Shown piece after piece: positions 44,365 through 52,991 of a DNA stretch of 64,000 nucleotides (positions are counted from its first letter, which is position 1; the number at the start of each line of letters is the position of its first letter). The stretch lies in contig JADKJT010000029.1 in NCBI GenBank assembly GCA_016720905.1, positions 124,001-188,000 on the forward strand, written 5' to 3'. The notes beneath the pieces were generated by a model. It was not told the DNA's origin and searched no databases. It worked only from the letters and a program-made list of their open reading frames with translations. The position numbers and the translations under genes are program-made. This stretch comes from Gemmatimonadaceae bacterium (GTDB lineage: Bacteria > Gemmatimonadota > Gemmatimonadetes > Gemmatimonadales > Gemmatimonadaceae).

Positions 44365-45435
44365 CTACTGGTCGCCAACGCGGCGGTCAGCAGCGCGCGA
44401 GGCATCAAGAATTGAACGGGCGAGCTTCACATCGTCCCACGTGGGCCGTTTCCAGGCATCGTTGCGCAACAGCGCTGCCGGATGATATGTCGCGATCACG
44501 GGAATGCCACGATACTGGTGCACGTGTCCGCGCAACTGTCCAAGTGACGTCGAGGTGCCGAGAAGTGTCTGCGCCGCGAATCGTCCGAGGGCCAGGATGA
44601 CCCGTGGCCGGATAAGCTCCACCTGTCGCTGGAGAAACGGCCGGCAGGCCGTGACCTCCTCCGGCAGCGGGTCACGATTCGCCGGCGGACGATGCTTCAG
44701 GACGTTGCAGATGTACACGCTGTCCCGGGAGAGTTGAATCGCCGCGAGGATCTTGGTGAGGAGTTGCCCCGCTTCACCCACGAACGGTCGGCCTTGCTCA
44801 TCTTCCGTCGCTCCGGGCGCTTCACCCACGCACAGCAATTCAGCGTGCGGGTTGCCTTCACCCGGCACCGGATTGCGCGCGGTCGTGTGCAACGCACAGC
44901 GCGTACACAGGCGGATCAGTTCCGCGATGGCCTCCAGGTTGTCCACGCTCACCGAGGCGTGAGCAGTCAATCCCGCGACTGGGGCGATCTCCGGCTCGAC
45001 GGACATCCCGGCCGGGATTCCCAGCGTCATGAGCCACGGCGGCAGCACGGCGGCGCGGGGGGCCGCCGGCTGCGCCGGCGCGCTTCCAGGCGCGATGCCG
45101 GGCGATCCGACGCCTGTCGAGTCGGCGTTCCGCAACGTCTGTCGCCAGTCGCTGCTCGCGGCGGTCTCGTCGAATCGCGTCTCCGGAACTGACGGCGGAA
45201 CGACCAATGGGGGAGTCGGCGCGGCGAGCGGCGCAGCGTGCATGGCGGGTGTGGCACTCGATGGCGGTACCATGGCGGATACGGGACCGCGCACCCCGCG
45301 GGGCGGTTTCGCCGTGGTGCGCGCGCCCAGCATGGCCATCACGTCGTCGACCGCCAGACTGTCGAGCACGAGTTCCGATTCGCCGAGCTCGCGACGTTGT
45401 TCAAGATACAGGCGCAGGCGTTCTCTAGCGTCCAT
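44365..45435 (-). CDS. Family 4 uracil-DNA glycosylase with long N-terminal extension
   Basis: Removes uracil from DNA; family 4 enzymes carry a [4Fe-4S] cluster. About 356 residues from the ATG at 45433-45435, which overlaps the coaBC stop by 11 bp. The catalytic domain occupies the last 200 residues: cluster cysteines begin at CTRCALH, GEAPGATEDEQGRPFVGEAG is motif A, and YHPAALLRN is the distal motif. The first 150 residues are Ala/Pro-rich, probably disordered, after a short helical start; they are not part of the usual 200-residue enzyme. Confidence 0.9.
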   Translation of the reverse strand: MDARERLRLYLEQRRELGESELVLDSLAVDDVMAMLGARTTAKPPRGVRGPVSAMVPPSSATPAMHAAPLAAPTPPLVVPPSVPETRFDETAASSDWRQTLRNADSTGVGSPGIAPGSAPAQPAAPRAAVLPPWLMTLGIPAGMSVEPEIAPVAGLTAHASVSVDNLEAIAELIRLCTRCALHTTARNPVPGEGNPHAELLCVGEAPGATEDEQGRPFVGEAGQLLTKILAAIQLSRDSVYICNVLKHRPPANRDPLPEEVTACRPFLQRQVELIRPRVILALGRFAAQTLLGTSTSLGQLRGHVHQYRGIPVIATYHPAALLRNDAWKRPTWDDVKLARSILDASRAADRRVGDQ

Positions 45436-46630
45436 GCAGCAGGACCTCGACGCGGTCAAGAATGGCGTCGGCGACTTCGCGCTTGCTCTGCAACGGCAGG
45501 ACCTCGTCGCGATCATCCGGGCCGACAAGGGTGACGCGATTGGTGTCCACCCCAAAGCCGGCGCCGGGTTCGGTCGCATCGTTGATCACCACCAGATCCA
45601 TCGCCTTGTCGCGTCGCTTGCGGCGACCCTCGTTGACCGCATTCCCGGTTTCGAGCGCGAAACCGACAATGACGCAGTGTGGCGGCCGCACGTCTCGCGT
45701 GGTCAGCAGGATGTCCGGCGTGGGGGTTAACGCGATGGCGCCTGGTGCTTGCGCCTTCTTGATCTTCGCTTCGGCTGGCGCCGCCGCCGAGAAATCAGCC
45801 GGCGCAGCCGACATGACAAACACATCGGCGATGGGCAACGCCTCGGCGACTGCTTCGCGCATGTCGTGTGTGGTGGCAACGGAAATCAGGTGCGCGCCTT
45901 CCGGTGACGCCACCTCAAGCGGTCCCGCAATCAACGTGACTGCGGCACCACGTCGCCAGGCAGCCGCCGCGATTTCGACACCCATGCGTCCACTCGACCG
46001 ATTGGAGAGGAAACGCACCGGGTCAACGGGCTCACGCGTCGGACCGGCCGTCACCAGCACACGTCGTCCGCGCAACGCCGACGCCGGTTCCAGCAGTCGG
46101 CCAATGTGCGCGAGGATGGCCTCAGGCTCCGGCATACGTCCAGGACCGCTGCCCTCACCGACGGCCAGGGCGCCCGTGTCGGGTTCGAGCACATGATACC
46201 CGAGCGCGCGCGCCGAGGTGACATTGTGCCGCACCTGCGGGTGCGCCCACATGCGATCGTTCATCGCCGGTGCCAGTAACACGGGGGCGGTTGTCGCCAA
46301 CAGACACGCCGAGAGCAGGTCGTCTGCGTGACCGCCAACCGCTCGCGCCAGAAAATCGGCCGTTGTCGGCGCCACGATCACGACCTTGGCGGCGCGGGCA
46401 AGCTTGATATGATCAAGCGCGTGTCCAGAGGCAATCAGTGCCGAATGGACCGGGCGACCGGTGAGCGCTTCGAACGTGACGTCTCCAATGAACTCGCGCG
46501 CGGAACGCGTCAGCACCACGTCGACCTCGGCGCCGGCTTGCGTGAGCAAGCGGGCCAGCCACGCCGATTTGTACGACGCGATCCCGCCGGTCACTCCAAG
46601 CAGAACGCGCTGACGATCGAAGGGACGCAC
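45425..46630 (-). CDS. coaBC: Bifunctional phosphopantothenoylcysteine decarboxylase/synthetase
   Basis: Two steps of coenzyme A synthesis in one 401-residue chain. The N-terminal CoaC flavoprotein has GVTGGIASYKSAWL and the PAMNDRMW block. The C-terminal CoaB domain begins at ITAGPTREP-like VTAGPTREPVDPVRF and has SNRSSGRMG; the Lys in IKKAQAP lies near the CTP site. It is in the common rpoZ-coaBC neighbourhood. Confidence 0.96.
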   Translation of the reverse strand: MRPFDRQRVLLGVTGGIASYKSAWLARLLTQAGAEVDVVLTRSAREFIGDVTFEALTGRPVHSALIASGHALDHIKLARAAKVVIVAPTTADFLARAVGGHADDLLSACLLATTAPVLLAPAMNDRMWAHPQVRHNVTSARALGYHVLEPDTGALAVGEGSGPGRMPEPEAILAHIGRLLEPASALRGRRVLVTAGPTREPVDPVRFLSNRSSGRMGVEIAAAAWRRGAAVTLIAGPLEVASPEGAHLISVATTHDMREAVAEALPIADVFVMSAAPADFSAAAPAEAKIKKAQAPGAIALTPTPDILLTTRDVRPPHCVIVGFALETGNAVNEGRRKRRDKAMDLVVINDATEPGAGFGVDTNRVTLVGPDDRDEVLPLQSKREVADAILDRVEVLLHGR

Positions 46631-46650
46631 GCGACGGGGGGAGAAGGACG

Positions 46651-46684
46651 GCGCCGCGCCGCGACATGGGTCGCGGCGCGGCGC
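46651..46684 (-). terminator. Long GC palindrome after rpoZ
   Basis: Perfect 14-bp inverted repeat GCGCCGCGCCGCGA/TCGCGGCGCGGCGC with a 6-nt loop, between the rpoZ stop (46708) and coaBC start (46630). Minus-strand sequence after it is CCGTCCTTCTCC, pyrimidine-rich but without a T-run. A terminator or mRNA-stabilising stem is likely. Confidence 0.5.
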
Positions 46685-46707
46685 GGAGACTGCAGGTGGT
46701 GGGTGGC

Positions 46708-46914
46708 TCAGCCGGGCTTGCGGCGCGGCATCACCCGATACTCGATCTCACCCGCTGACAACTCTTCGAGCGCCCGAGTAGTGAGCTTCTTTTCGTGCAG
46801 CGACCGATCGCGTGGAAATTCGTTGAGCACGCGCGCGAACTTCGCGGCGATCAGGACACTGAGGTACTTGTTCGTTGCGTGCTTCGCTACTTCTGCTGGC
46901 GTGAATACCTGCAT
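46708..46914 (-). CDS. rpoZ: RNA polymerase omega subunit
   Basis: A 68-residue RpoZ that helps assemble beta-prime. The text ATNKYLSVLIAAKFARVLN matches the N-terminal helix region (normally NRYxLVxxAAxRARQL), and KKLTTRALEELSAGEIEYRV matches the second conserved helix. It lies 3 bp after gmk, the usual gmk-rpoZ order, which supports identification of a short divergent protein. Confidence 0.88.
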   Translation of the reverse strand: MQVFTPAEVAKHATNKYLSVLIAAKFARVLNEFPRDRSLHEKKLTTRALEELSAGEIEYRVMPRRKPG

Positions 46915-46917
46915 GCG

Positions 46918-47565
46918 TCAGTCGCCCTTGGTAAAGTCGTTGATTTCCAGTTCCAGCTGTGCGATGAGCGCTTCGACCTGTGCCTCGACTTCATGCACAC
47001 GATCATGTCGCAACCCTTCCGCATCGATGATGGCACTCACCTGATCAACCGCGCGCGTGAGATCGTCGTTCACCACCACATAGTGATACCGACCGACCTC
47101 GCCCAACTCGGCGCGCGCATTGCGCAGGCGCACTAACAACCGCTCCCGACTCTCGCTCTTCCGACCGGCCAGTCGGGTCTTGAGGACCTCGCCAGACGGT
47201 GGCAAAACAAACACCATCACGGTGTCAGGAAAAGCGGCATGAAACTGCCGCGCCCCCTGAACATCGATATCCATGAGCACGTGTCGACCTGCCTGAAGTA
47301 CCCGCGTCACTTCCGCCCGCAACGTCCCGTACAACGACCCGTGCACTTCGGCCCACTCAGCGAACTCGCCCGCCGCCCGCGCGGCAAGAAACTGCTCAGG
47401 GCTCATAAACTGATAGTCGCGTCCGTCCACCTCACTTTCGCGGGGTGGGCGCGTGGTACAACTGACAGAATAACCCACATCGGTCCGGCGCTCCAGCAAG
47501 CGGCGCGCAATGGTGGTCTTTCCACCCCCGGACGGTGCGGACAGAATGACCGGAAATGGACTCAC
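46918..47565 (-). CDS. gmk: Guanylate kinase
   Basis: Phosphorylates GMP to GDP, 215 residues. The P-loop is SAPSGGGKTT at the N-terminus, followed by SCTTRPPRESEVDGRDYQF (GMP binding) and DIDVQGARQ. It overlaps yicC by 4 bp and precedes rpoZ by 3 bp, a conserved order across many bacteria. Confidence 0.96.
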   Translation of the reverse strand: MSPFPVILSAPSGGGKTTIARRLLERRTDVGYSVSCTTRPPRESEVDGRDYQFMSPEQFLAARAAGEFAEWAEVHGSLYGTLRAEVTRVLQAGRHVLMDIDVQGARQFHAAFPDTVMVFVLPPSGEVLKTRLAGRKSESRERLLVRLRNARAELGEVGRYHYVVVNDDLTRAVDQVSAIIDAEGLRHDRVHEVEAQVEALIAQLELEINDFTKGD

Positions 47566-48437
47566 TCGAGGTTCTCCACCTGCTCGCGAATCCGTTCCAG
47601 TTCCTCTTTGACCGTCACGACCTCGTGAAGGATAATCGAATCGGCACCCTTGCTTCCGGTGGTATTCGCCTCGCGCAGCATCTCCTGCAAAAGGAACCCA
47701 AGGCGCTTGCCGATGGCCTCACCGGCCCCATCGGCAAGCGCGGTCCGGAATGCCGTGATATGCGAGCGGAAGCGATCCATTTCCTCGCTGACATCGAGCC
47801 GGTCGGCCAAAATGGCGATTTCCTGGGCGAGTCGCCCTTCATCGATGGCCAGACCCTCTGTCAGCTCACGAACGGCCGCGCGCAGGCGGTCACGCTGCGC
47901 CACGAGTCGCTCGGGTGCTCGCGCCGCGATTCGGGTCAGAGAGGCCGCCAGCACATCGAGGCGCTCGGCAAGGATGGCTGCGAGCCGATGTCCTTCTTCG
48001 GCCCGTGCTCGGCCGAGTTCCTCGAGTGCCTTCTCGACGATGACCACGAGCTCCGCGGCGGTTCCTGATTCCTCATCATCCTTGGGCGACGCGATCACGT
48101 CGGGCATTCGCAAAACGGTCGCGAGGTCGACCCCGCCATCGAGTGCGAAGCGCTGTTGGATGGCGCGCAGATTGGCCACCACCTCGGCCAAACGGCTTTC
48201 GTCGATCGCCGCCGCGGCGGCCGCAGTGCGCTCCGCACGGGCGGTCAGTGTCACGTGTCCGCGACTGACCCGAGCGCGCATGGCTTCGCGCACGTCCGCC
48301 TCCCAGCGCGCAAACGGGCCAGGCAACTTGATGCTGGGTGAGAAGAACCGATGATTCACCGTGCGGACCTCCACGCTGACGCGTGCGGACCCCACTATGC
48401 CCTCGGCCTGCCCGAAGCCGGTCATGGATCGTATCAT
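47562..48437 (-). CDS. YicC/YloC family endoribonuclease
   Basis: A YicC-family protein; members act as endoribonucleases in RNA turnover. The chosen ATG at 48435-48437 gives MIRSMTGFGQAE, the signature N-terminus. The segment VEVRTVNHRFFSPSIKLP and the C-terminal GKRLGFLLQEMLREANTTGSKG are both diagnostic. About 291 residues, normal length. It is directly upstream of gmk, as in many genomes. Confidence 0.93.
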   Translation of the reverse strand: MIRSMTGFGQAEGIVGSARVSVEVRTVNHRFFSPSIKLPGPFARWEADVREAMRARVSRGHVTLTARAERTAAAAAAIDESRLAEVVANLRAIQQRFALDGGVDLATVLRMPDVIASPKDDEESGTAAELVVIVEKALEELGRARAEEGHRLAAILAERLDVLAASLTRIAARAPERLVAQRDRLRAAVRELTEGLAIDEGRLAQEIAILADRLDVSEEMDRFRSHITAFRTALADGAGEAIGKRLGFLLQEMLREANTTGSKGADSIILHEVVTVKEELERIREQVENLE

Positions 48438-48516
48438 GCCGGCGGCAATGAAACGCCTCGTGGCGGCGTCGTCAATCGCCGGTCGGCCTTCCATCCCACT
48501 TGCCGGGCGCAGCCGG

Positions 48517-50397
48517 TCAATTCCAGAACTCCCATCGCACTCCGTACATCTGCACCATGGGCGGCATGGTTATCCCCGGAATCTGTTCGTAGGCGCGACC
48601 GGTGATGTTCTGGTATCGATAAAAGATGGTGGCGCTCTGAATGCGAATTTCCAGTAACCCGGTTACGACCTGCGAGTTGGTGGCGACGCGCGGCGTCAAC
48701 CCCGACCCGGACGCAAAGTAGAACGGTACCGAACCGCGCAGTTCGTGAATGACGCGGGTATTGATCGTGAACTGGCCCTTGGGAAAGTGACCCAGCCAGT
48801 TGCTGACCAGCGCGAGTTCGGTGCGCACCGATGTTCGGGGGCGCGAATATTGCGCCTGCTGCCAGTGCACCGCTTGTACGTCGATGGACAGAGCTTTGTA
48901 GAGCGCACCACGTCCGGATGCCACGAATCCATTGGCGGCGACGGATGGTACGTTCGATGTCGGTGCACCCAGCAATACCGGGGAGTCGTATCGGGTCGCT
49001 CCGTCGCGCAGGATGCCGCCGCCAAGCCAGAGACCGCGCAGGCGCACCGCGCCTTCGAGTCTCGTGGACGTCAGTGCCGTCCGTGCGGTGTCGTGATCGG
49101 GTGTACGGCGCGATTGCGAGGCCACCACAGTCAACCAGGGCACCGGTTGCGCCCGCACGGTCAGGTCGACTTGCGTCAGTGAATCAAGCGGACGCTGCTC
49201 GCCATATACCGCCACCGCGTAGCGCTCGGTGCCGGCCCCGGCCCGCAGTGCCGGCGCATGGTATGACGTGCCGGACACTGGACGCACGCGATCGACGGCA
49301 GACACGTGCCATAGACGACTGCGATAGCCGACCGCGAGAATCTGCTGCGTCCGTGCCTCGGTGGTGTCACGACTGGCGGACGAGTCCACCGTGGTTCCGG
49401 TCGCCGCTATCCCCTCCAGGCGAGTCCGCAACGCACCCACAATGGCGTGTGTCCACAATCCGCGCGCGGAGTCGCCGTACGCGAAACGGGCAAAGCCTTC
49501 TCGGCGGGTACCCTTGTAGGCTGGCAGGTTCGTGAAGCCTTCACGCGCCGACTGCGGGTCGCGGTTTCGCGACGTGGCAGAACCTTGTGCGTCGATCGTG
49601 AACCGGCCTCGAGCCCATCCGGCGCGAAGGTCCAGCAGTTTGCCATCGCCGTCTCCGGCGCCCTGTGCCGTTCCCGTGGTGGTGAACGCCGATACGCGTC
49701 CGGACTGCGTGGCCATCTGCTGACCGATGAACTGCAGTGAAAATCCATTCGAAAAGCGACGCGCGAACAACCCGCGAAATCCATTGGTGTTCAGATCACC
49801 CGTGAAGATATCGACGCGTGTAGAAGCGGTGGTTCGCTGAACGGTCCAACCACGAAGCCATACGCGCACTTCGCCGGCGACGCGTTCGACGATCATCTCG
49901 TCGAGGTTCCAGATGGGAATGTCCGAGAGATCGAGGACGCGGCCATTGCGCGCCTCGATGGCGTCGCGTTCGACCCCGTCAAAGAACACACGGATGCGCC
50001 GGAAATCCCCATTGAATGCGACGGCGTGAATGCCCGCCATCCAACGCGTCCGATACGAGGTGACACCCGGCACGTTGTCGAGAAGATCCGCCAGGTTGGT
50101 TGCCCCCGACATGAGGATCTGCTGTCGCGAGAAACGCAACCGATTGCTGAGTTCGACGTTGTCCGGAACTTCGAAGTGCGCCAACGGCGCCTTGATGGTG
50201 TCCGCGGCCTTGATACGGGCGATGCTGTCAACCCGCGCCTGGGCCAGTCGATTGCGCTCGGCGCGCACGCTATCCTGTGCCGCGCGAACCGCCAGGCTGT
50301 CGCGTGCCGTTCGCTTGGTACTGTCCGGCACGACTTGCGCGCCAAGCGAACGGACGGCAACGCCGACCATGAGGACGCCGATCGCCCGCGCGAGCAC
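48517..50397 (-). CDS. TonB-dependent receptor-like outer-membrane protein with plug domain
   Basis: A predicted outer-membrane beta-barrel, about 626 residues. The GTG at 50395-50397 gives a signal peptide (ARAIGVLMVGVAVRSLGAQ) and sits 20 bp after the pepA stop. A charged helical stretch follows, then a plug-like domain: SGATNLADLLDNVPGV and IRVFFDGVERDA near residues 95-150. The remainder alternates in the manner of a barrel and ends in an aromatic strand (YGVRWEFWN) with a terminal polar residue. No TonB box or carboxypeptidase-like domain is obvious, and it is shorter than most receptors. Substrate unknown. Confidence 0.75.
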   Translation of the reverse strand: MLARAIGVLMVGVAVRSLGAQVVPDSTKRTARDSLAVRAAQDSVRAERNRLAQARVDSIARIKAADTIKAPLAHFEVPDNVELSNRLRFSRQQILMSGATNLADLLDNVPGVTSYRTRWMAGIHAVAFNGDFRRIRVFFDGVERDAIEARNGRVLDLSDIPIWNLDEMIVERVAGEVRVWLRGWTVQRTTASTRVDIFTGDLNTNGFRGLFARRFSNGFSLQFIGQQMATQSGRVSAFTTTGTAQGAGDGDGKLLDLRAGWARGRFTIDAQGSATSRNRDPQSAREGFTNLPAYKGTRREGFARFAYGDSARGLWTHAIVGALRTRLEGIAATGTTVDSSASRDTTEARTQQILAVGYRSRLWHVSAVDRVRPVSGTSYHAPALRAGAGTERYAVAVYGEQRPLDSLTQVDLTVRAQPVPWLTVVASQSRRTPDHDTARTALTSTRLEGAVRLRGLWLGGGILRDGATRYDSPVLLGAPTSNVPSVAANGFVASGRGALYKALSIDVQAVHWQQAQYSRPRTSVRTELALVSNWLGHFPKGQFTINTRVIHELRGSVPFYFASGSGLTPRVATNSQVVTGLLEIRIQSATIFYRYQNITGRAYEQIPGITMPPMVQMYGVRWEFWN

Positions 50398-50417
50398 GAG
50401 ACGTCCCCGACGTGCGC

Positions 50418-51896
50418 TCAACGGGCGCGGGCGCGCACGAATTCGACGAACGTCCCGACGGGCGTTCCCGTCGGGCCTTTCGGCAACCAGCCGAGATCGG
50501 TCTGCGAATAGGCCGTTCCGGCGACATCGAGATGCACCCACGGATATCCGTCCACGAATTCCTTGAGAAACAGGGCGGCCGTGATCGATCCACCCGCCCG
50601 ACCACCCGTCTGGCGGACATCGGCGACGTCCGATTTGATCTGCTCTTTGTAGTCGTCCCACAGCGGCATCGGCCAGCCCGGTTCGCCGGCGCGTTCGCCT
50701 GCAGCCAATACCTCGTCCACGATATTGCGTTCCGCACCGAAGACTCCCACCGCGCTGTGTCCGAGCCCGATGACGATCGCGCCGGTGAGGGTGGCGGCAT
50801 CGATAGCGACGGCCGGGTTGAACCGTTTGGCAAACACCAGCAGATCCGCCAGCACCATACGCCCCTCGGCATCGGTGTTGACGACCTCGATCGTCTTGCC
50901 GTTCGAGGCCCGCACCACATCACCCGGTTTGTACGCCGTGCCGGACAGCATGTTCGTCGTGGAGCCAACGATGCCTACGACATTGATCGGCAGCTTCATC
51001 CGTCCGATCGTCTCCATGGCGCCCATCACGCCGCCAGCACCGGACATGTCGAACTTCATCCACTCCATCTCGGGAGCGGGCTTGATCGAGATACCACCGG
51101 TATCGAAGCAAATCCCCTTGCCAATCAGCACCACCGGCTGCTGATCCGACGCGCCGCCGCGGTATTCGAGCGCCACCAGTCGCGGTTCTTCCGGGGTCGC
51201 CTGGGCAACCGCGAGAAACGCGCCCATGCGTTCTTGCGCCAATTCCGCCCGGCCGAGAACGGTAAGGGTCATGTTGTGGCGAGCGGCAATCTCGCGACCA
51301 ACCTCGACAAACGTGTCCGGCACGCAGTAGTTGGCCGGCATTTGACCGAGCCGTTTCGCAATCGCCTGACCTTCACCAAGGGCAACTCCCGCGTCGAAAG
51401 CGGCGCGCGCGCCGGGGGTGTCGGGTGCCATGATGGTTGCCGCCGCCAGCGGCGAGCGCCGCTCCGCGTCGGGAGGTGGTGTGCGGAGATCCGCATACTC
51501 CCAGGCGCCCGCCGCCGCGCCAATCGTCAGTCCTTCAATGGCCTCGTCGGTCGCATCGGCGGCATAGACATGCATCGCACCCGTGCCGAGCTTCATGGCC
51601 TGTCGCGCGCCAATGGCGGCGGCGCGTCGCGCGGATGTTCGCGTCAACGGCGGCGCGCCACGCCCAACCAACAGCGCGCGCAATATGCCCCGATCGCCAC
51701 CGATCACCAGTAGCGTTTCGTCGCGTCCACCGCGGAAGTCCCTGCGCGCGATCGAACGCGAGATCGATCCCCCGAGCGCGACATCGACGGCGTCGAGTTC
51801 GGCGTTCAACACCGGTGGTTGCGGCAGCACGATGACCAGCAGCGGCGTCTCCACGGCTGCGGGTGTGTTCTGTGCGATGTGGAGTGTCAGTGGCAT
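50418..51896 (-). CDS. pepA: Leucyl aminopeptidase PepA (M17)
   Basis: A cytosolic dizinc aminopeptidase, 492 residues from the ATG at 51896. The M17 signature NTDAEGRMVLAD is present, together with GKGICFDTGGISIKP (lysine and metal ligands) and MKFDMSGAGGV. The N-terminal domain is divergent, as is usual. Its downstream neighbour by 20 bp is the receptor-like gene; a link between peptide import and hydrolysis is possible but unproven. Confidence 0.94.
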   Translation of the reverse strand: MPLTLHIAQNTPAAVETPLLVIVLPQPPVLNAELDAVDVALGGSISRSIARRDFRGGRDETLLVIGGDRGILRALLVGRGAPPLTRTSARRAAAIGARQAMKLGTGAMHVYAADATDEAIEGLTIGAAAGAWEYADLRTPPPDAERRSPLAAATIMAPDTPGARAAFDAGVALGEGQAIAKRLGQMPANYCVPDTFVEVGREIAARHNMTLTVLGRAELAQERMGAFLAVAQATPEEPRLVALEYRGGASDQQPVVLIGKGICFDTGGISIKPAPEMEWMKFDMSGAGGVMGAMETIGRMKLPINVVGIVGSTTNMLSGTAYKPGDVVRASNGKTIEVVNTDAEGRMVLADLLVFAKRFNPAVAIDAATLTGAIVIGLGHSAVGVFGAERNIVDEVLAAGERAGEPGWPMPLWDDYKEQIKSDVADVRQTGGRAGGSITAALFLKEFVDGYPWVHLDVAGTAYSQTDLGWLPKGPTGTPVGTFVEFVRARAR

Positions 51897-51995
51897 AGGT
51901 GCGACCAGGGCGAAAGTGACAACAACGTCGGGCGTCCAGACGCGCAAGCTAGAAGGCACACGCCAACGACGGCAAGCGAGTGCCGGAACGACAAA

Positions 51996-52025
51996 GCGCC
52001 TGTCCCACCGATGTGGAACAGGCGC
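51996..52025 (-). terminator. Terminator of the tRNA pair
   Basis: Eight-bp stem GCGCCTGT/ACAGGCGC with an inner CCAC/GTGG pairing and a 4-nt loop, followed on the minus strand by TTTGTCGTT. It starts 10 bp after the tRNA-Asn 3' end. Confidence 0.8.
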
Positions 52026-52035
52026 CTGTCAGCAA

Positions 52036-52107
52036 CTGGGGCGGGAGGAGTCGAACCTCCAACCACTCGATTAACAGTCGAGCGCTCTGCCATTGAGCTA
52101 CACCCCA
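52036..52107 (-). tRNA. tRNA-Asn (GUU)
   Basis: A complete cloverleaf on the minus strand. The acceptor stem TGGGGTG pairs with CGCCCCA, with one G-U. The D arm is AGCTCAATGGCAGAGC, the anticodon loop is CTGTTAA with anticodon GTT, and the T loop is GGTTCGACTCC. The discriminator base is G, normal for tRNA-Asn. CCA is not encoded. Confidence 0.96.
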
Positions 52108-52191
52108 TCGCGCACGAGCGTGCGGTACCGCCACGACACGGCGATCAAGGTATCGCCACCTCTCGCATTCCGAAAAGGGGTCGAATCAAAG

Positions 52192-52275
52192 TGCCCAAGC
52201 CGGGGGTCGAACCCGGATACCCTTGCGAGTGGGGGATTTTGAGTCCCCTGCGTCTGCCAGTTCCGCCACCTGGGC
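52192..52275 (-). tRNA. tRNA-Leu (CAA)
   Basis: A class II tRNA of 84 nt on the minus strand. The acceptor GCCCAGG pairs with CTTGGGC, the discriminator is A, and the anticodon stem GGGGA/TCCCC holds loop CTCAAAA with anticodon CAA (codon UUG). It has a long variable arm and the T loop GGTTCGACCCC. CCA is not encoded. It lies 84 bp upstream of tRNA-Asn, probably in one transcript. Confidence 0.96.
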
Positions 52276-52376
52276 ACGCGCGCGACTGCAACGGCAACCG
52301 CGGCACGTCTGACAAGTGTAGTCGGCACCGCAGCGGATTTCCACCGCCTTGCACGACGAGTTCGCCGGACCGATCG

Positions 52377-52991
52377 TCAGCCGGGGGGGCGCTGCAAGCG
52401 TCGCACCCCAGGACGCACAAGCGCCGCCCCAGAGGAATCGGGGTCCAGCCGACGGCGTTGCAGCTCCTGCATGCTCCGTCGCAACTCGTCCTGCAGACCG
52501 ATATACCGCGCGCGTTGCGTGGCCGACAAGAACTTGGCCAGATCGCGCTGCTCGCGCTCCTGCAGTTCGATGCGCCGCCGCTCGAGTCGCGTCATGTCGT
52601 CGAGGAGTTCGGCGACGCGCTTCTCGTTGGCACGATCACCAGCCAACAACTCCTGTCGCATCGCGAAACGGGTGCTCATCTCGTCCGTGCGCAACGCGCG
52701 CCGATCGTCCTCGATGCGTGAGGCTACTTCCCGCATCCTGGCGAATTGCTCGTCAGTCAGGGCCAGTCGCTGCCGGACGACCTGATCGATTCGCGCCTGG
52801 AGTCGGCGCTCCACCTGCTGTCGCTGCTCGTCGGACAGTCGCGGATCGTTCCCCCGCATACCCGCGCGCGGCATCCCGCCCCGCGGCCGATCGACTGGCG
52901 GAGGCCCACCCTGCGCGCTGATGGAGTTGAACGCCGTTCCCGCCACGAGCACAGCCACGGCCAGCGTCCGTCGCATCCTGTGCATGGTCAT
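52377..52991 (-). CDS. Spy/CpxP-like periplasmic protein
   Basis: About 204 residues with a signal peptide (RRTLAVAVLVAGTAFNSISAQ) and a mature protein that is mostly charged helix. The segment LTDEQFARMREVASRI matches the LTxxQ motif of Spy/CpxP periplasmic chaperones, and a second copy (LSATQRARYIGLQDEL) follows near residue 165. The ATG at 52989-52991 overlaps the anti-sigma stop as ATGA, so it is coupled to the sigma/anti-sigma pair. A role in envelope stress is a reasonable inference, not shown. Confidence 0.75.
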   Translation of the reverse strand: MTMHRMRRTLAVAVLVAGTAFNSISAQGGPPPVDRPRGGMPRAGMRGNDPRLSDEQRQQVERRLQARIDQVVRQRLALTDEQFARMREVASRIEDDRRALRTDEMSTRFAMRQELLAGDRANEKRVAELLDDMTRLERRRIELQEREQRDLAKFLSATQRARYIGLQDELRRSMQELQRRRLDPDSSGAALVRPGVRRLQRPPG

